Positions 62,313 through 64,000 of a stretch of DNA of 64,000 bases are shown piece after piece (the stretch's first letter is position 1; every line of letters begins with the position of its first letter). The translations under genes were made by a program, and so were the position numbers. The DNA comes from Fistularia commersonii (lineage: Eukaryota > Chordata > Actinopteri > Syngnathiformes > Fistulariidae), in assembly GCA_037954325.1 (NCBI GenBank), contig JBBMNZ010000009.1, forward strand, positions 12,122,501-12,186,500, in the 5' to 3' direction. Below the pieces are notes generated by a model that was not told the DNA's origin, did no database searches, and was given only the letters and a program-made list of their open reading frames with translations.

Positions 62313-62638
62313 TCATAGCGGCCCGGAGCGGAGGACCGCTGAGAGCGTCCACAGGGGCGGCAATAGCCAGAACGTGGACGGCGAATGCTGGACGCCTAAA
62401 GGCGAGGCGGTGTCAGAGATGCAGGAGCACACCTCGTATCCGTTTTCGGCGTGGTCCGGGTGGCGATGCACGTTAACCCTGTTCTCGGTGCTTTTGGGCT
62501 CCGCACCCGGAGAGTCCGCCTGCATCTCGGTGCACAGCAACCAGTCTTTGGCGATGAGACGAGGGTATCCCTCCTCCGCCTCCATGTCGCTGCCCGGCAC
62601 CCGCCAGTACTCCTTCCCCTTGAAGAAGTAGGACGAAC
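62313..62638 (-). CDS. mmp17: mmp17 last exon, GPI-anchored matrix metalloproteinase (3' part only)
   Basis: MMP17 (MT4-MMP) is a membrane-type metalloproteinase held by a GPI anchor and acting at the cell surface. This 326-nt exon encodes the last hemopexin blade and the tail: SSYFFKGKEYWRVPGSDMEA, then GYPRLIAKDWLLCTEMQA, a charged linker, and ENGYEVCSCISD, which matches the human MMP17 block EDGYEVCSCTSG. It ends with a hydrophobic stretch (FWLLPPLWTLSAVL) after small residues, the form of a GPI-attachment signal. That, with EVCSC, separates it from the transmembrane MT-MMPs and from MMP25. Acceptor CTCAAAG (62639-62645), TGA at 62313-62315. The catalytic domain and the earlier hemopexin exons lie beyond 64000. 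The teleost a/b copy is not resolved. Confidence 0.9.
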
Positions 62639-62706
62639 CTTTGAGGAGGAAGAATAGAAAATAGTGGGTATATGAGAAAATTATCTGCGAGATCTCTGAC
62701 CCAAAA

Positions 62707-62727
62707 GGGGGGGGGGGGGGGGGGGGG
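62707..62727. repeat. Run of 21 G, C-run in mmp17 pre-mRNA
   Basis: Uninterrupted G tract on the plus strand, hence a C tract in the mmp17 transcript, about 70 nt upstream of the last-exon acceptor. Its length may be affected by sequencing error. Confidence 0.9.
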
Positions 62728-63277
62728 TGTGTGTTCATAATTTAGCAAAATGCAGCTCTTGGATTAAAAAAAAAAAAAAAAAAAAAAATGACCTTTAAAT
62801 TAAAAGCACATTTTTCTGACCTAATTTCATGGTCATTTTTATGCATATAACTTAGCGTCTCTCGGCTCTCTCATCTCGTAATCGCAAAACGAGTTCAAAT
62901 ATTGAACGAGGCCAGCTTGTGCAAATTCACAACAGGGGCATTATGTCTTAAAATAGTGATTATTTTATAAAAAAAAAAAAACTTTTTTTTTTTTAACTCA
63001 AAAGTAACCTGCATAGAAATACTCTTCAGTCTCTAGTGTTTATTAATGGGTTTGGGTTTTCATCTTCATTTCCATGAAGGGCTATCTTAGAAAACACATA
63101 AATAAATAAATATCTTATCACACCCAACCCGAATATTTCTCTCTCATTTTTTTTTCTGGATCGTGCATGTTTAGCAGTTTCATCTTCTCATGTTCGATGA
63201 CTGCATTCCAAGCATAGAAAAACGTAACAGACCCTGATGAGGGAAAAGCATCTTTACAGACGAAAAAGCTTTTTTAA

Positions 63278-63534
63278 CCCTTGTGTTGTCTTGCGGGTCA
63301 AAAGTGACCCACTACCATGTTTAGCTGTAGAAAAACACACCTAGACCTATTTTTTTCCAACTTGAAATTTTATGACTTTTCCTAAAGAGACCCCATAATT
63401 AGAAAAAGTGATACTTCTTTTTTGTTTATGTTTCCATGTGGGCTGTACATCACAAGGGTACAAAGATTGTCTTATGGGTCATTTTTGACCCGTAGAACGA
63501 GGGGAGTAAAATCAATGTCAAGATCGCACGAGGG
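63278..63534. mobile_element. piggyBac-type MITE, 257 bp
   Basis: Flanked by TTAA at 63274-63277 and 63535-63538. Ends CCCTTGTG and CCCTCGTG (right end reverse-complemented). Inside each end is a short palindrome, GGGTCAAAAGTGACCC on the left and GGGTCATTTTTGACCC on the right. No transposase, similar in size and design to 40422-40675 but different in sequence. Confidence 0.88.
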
Positions 63535-64000
63535 TTAAAGCGCGAGCGTCACAGATCTGCTTTTGCTCCCGACACGAGTAAACTTGCGAAATGTGTTTCC
63601 CCATTAATTTTCGATCTTCATATAAAAAGAGTTAAGGTGCGAAGCGGTGTTCCTTCTCGCCATCGTGTTGCCGGTATGAGCTGTTTGTGGGTGTGCTGGC
63701 AATTCAATTCCACAGATAGCGCTCTCCGTCTGTCTGTCAGCCGCTTGGTCAAGCAGAGGAGGAACCGACAGACTGTGTCTGCACCCCTGCCTCAATTGCA
63801 CTGCCATTATCACGTTAAATATCACACGGTTTGAATCTGACAGTGATATATTTCTTTGCAGTCAAGGACTGAAACACCGGGACGGTTAATTTAGCAAACA
63901 ATAAGGCAAAGTAAATCCAGCACGTATAATTATACCATGAATTAAAAAAAAAAAATACTGCAGTGCATTGCTTCCCTGGCTGTAAATAAATTAGTGCTAT

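Larger units (their letters stand above)
62639..64000 (-). other. mmp17: mmp17 intron (end of window)
   Basis: The upstream mmp17 exons are not found here. It contains a G run (62707-62727), an A run (62766-62788) and a piggyBac-type MITE. Otherwise nothing is seen. Confidence 0.55.

Overview
This window is vertebrate nuclear DNA, almost certainly from a ray-finned (teleost) fish. Coding sequence is split into small exons with GT-AG borders. The proteins are recognisable vertebrate orthologues. The non-coding part is full of repeat types familiar from fish: Tc1/mariner and hAT remnants, piggyBac-type MITEs, L2/CR1-like LINE pieces, tRNA-SINE-like copies and very long CA tracts. No bacterial, phage or CRISPR features are present.

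Layout. (1) 1-17039, plus strand: the 3' two thirds of ulk1, the autophagy-initiating kinase. The window opens inside an upstream intron, so the N-lobe exons are missing. 21 exons run from the kinase activation segment to the stop codon at 17039. (2) 17040-21780: ulk1 3' UTR and intergenic DNA with a well-defined 291-bp Tc1/mariner MITE. (3) 21781-25090, plus: ccdc74, 7 exons, coiled-coil protein. (4) 25091-30363: repeat-rich intergenic DNA ending in a CpG-rich crkl promoter and 5' UTR. (5) 30364-37460, plus: crkl, SH2-SH3-SH3 adaptor, 3 coding exons, 306 aa, complete. (6) 37461-44587: crkl 3' UTR and convergent intergenic DNA with a piggyBac-type MITE and LINE pieces. (7) 44588-47279, minus: a Tbx6-class T-box factor, best match tbx6l, 8 coding exons, about 315 aa. 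(8) 47400-62312: gene-poor, with G-quadruplex-prone DNA upstream of tbx6l, a large (ATACAT)n compound array and a 120-bp CA tract. (9) 62313-62638, minus: the last exon of mmp17, a GPI-anchored metalloproteinase; the rest lies beyond the window.

The genes do not form one pathway. They act in autophagy (ulk1), cilium- or cytoskeleton-type scaffolding (ccdc74, poorly characterised), tyrosine-kinase signalling (crkl), presomitic mesoderm patterning (tbx6l) and pericellular proteolysis (mmp17). The linkage is informative: ULK1 and MMP17 are neighbours in human 12q24.33, while CRKL is in 22q11, so the window looks like an old vertebrate linkage group that was split in mammals.

Most notable observations: two separate 96-nt introns (one in ulk1, one inside the tbx6l T-box) are multiples of three and free of in-frame stops, so retention would add 32 residues in frame; and a hAT element with a perfect 8-bp target duplication sits 21 bp from a tbx6l splice acceptor, where the duplicated target carries a branch-point-like motif.
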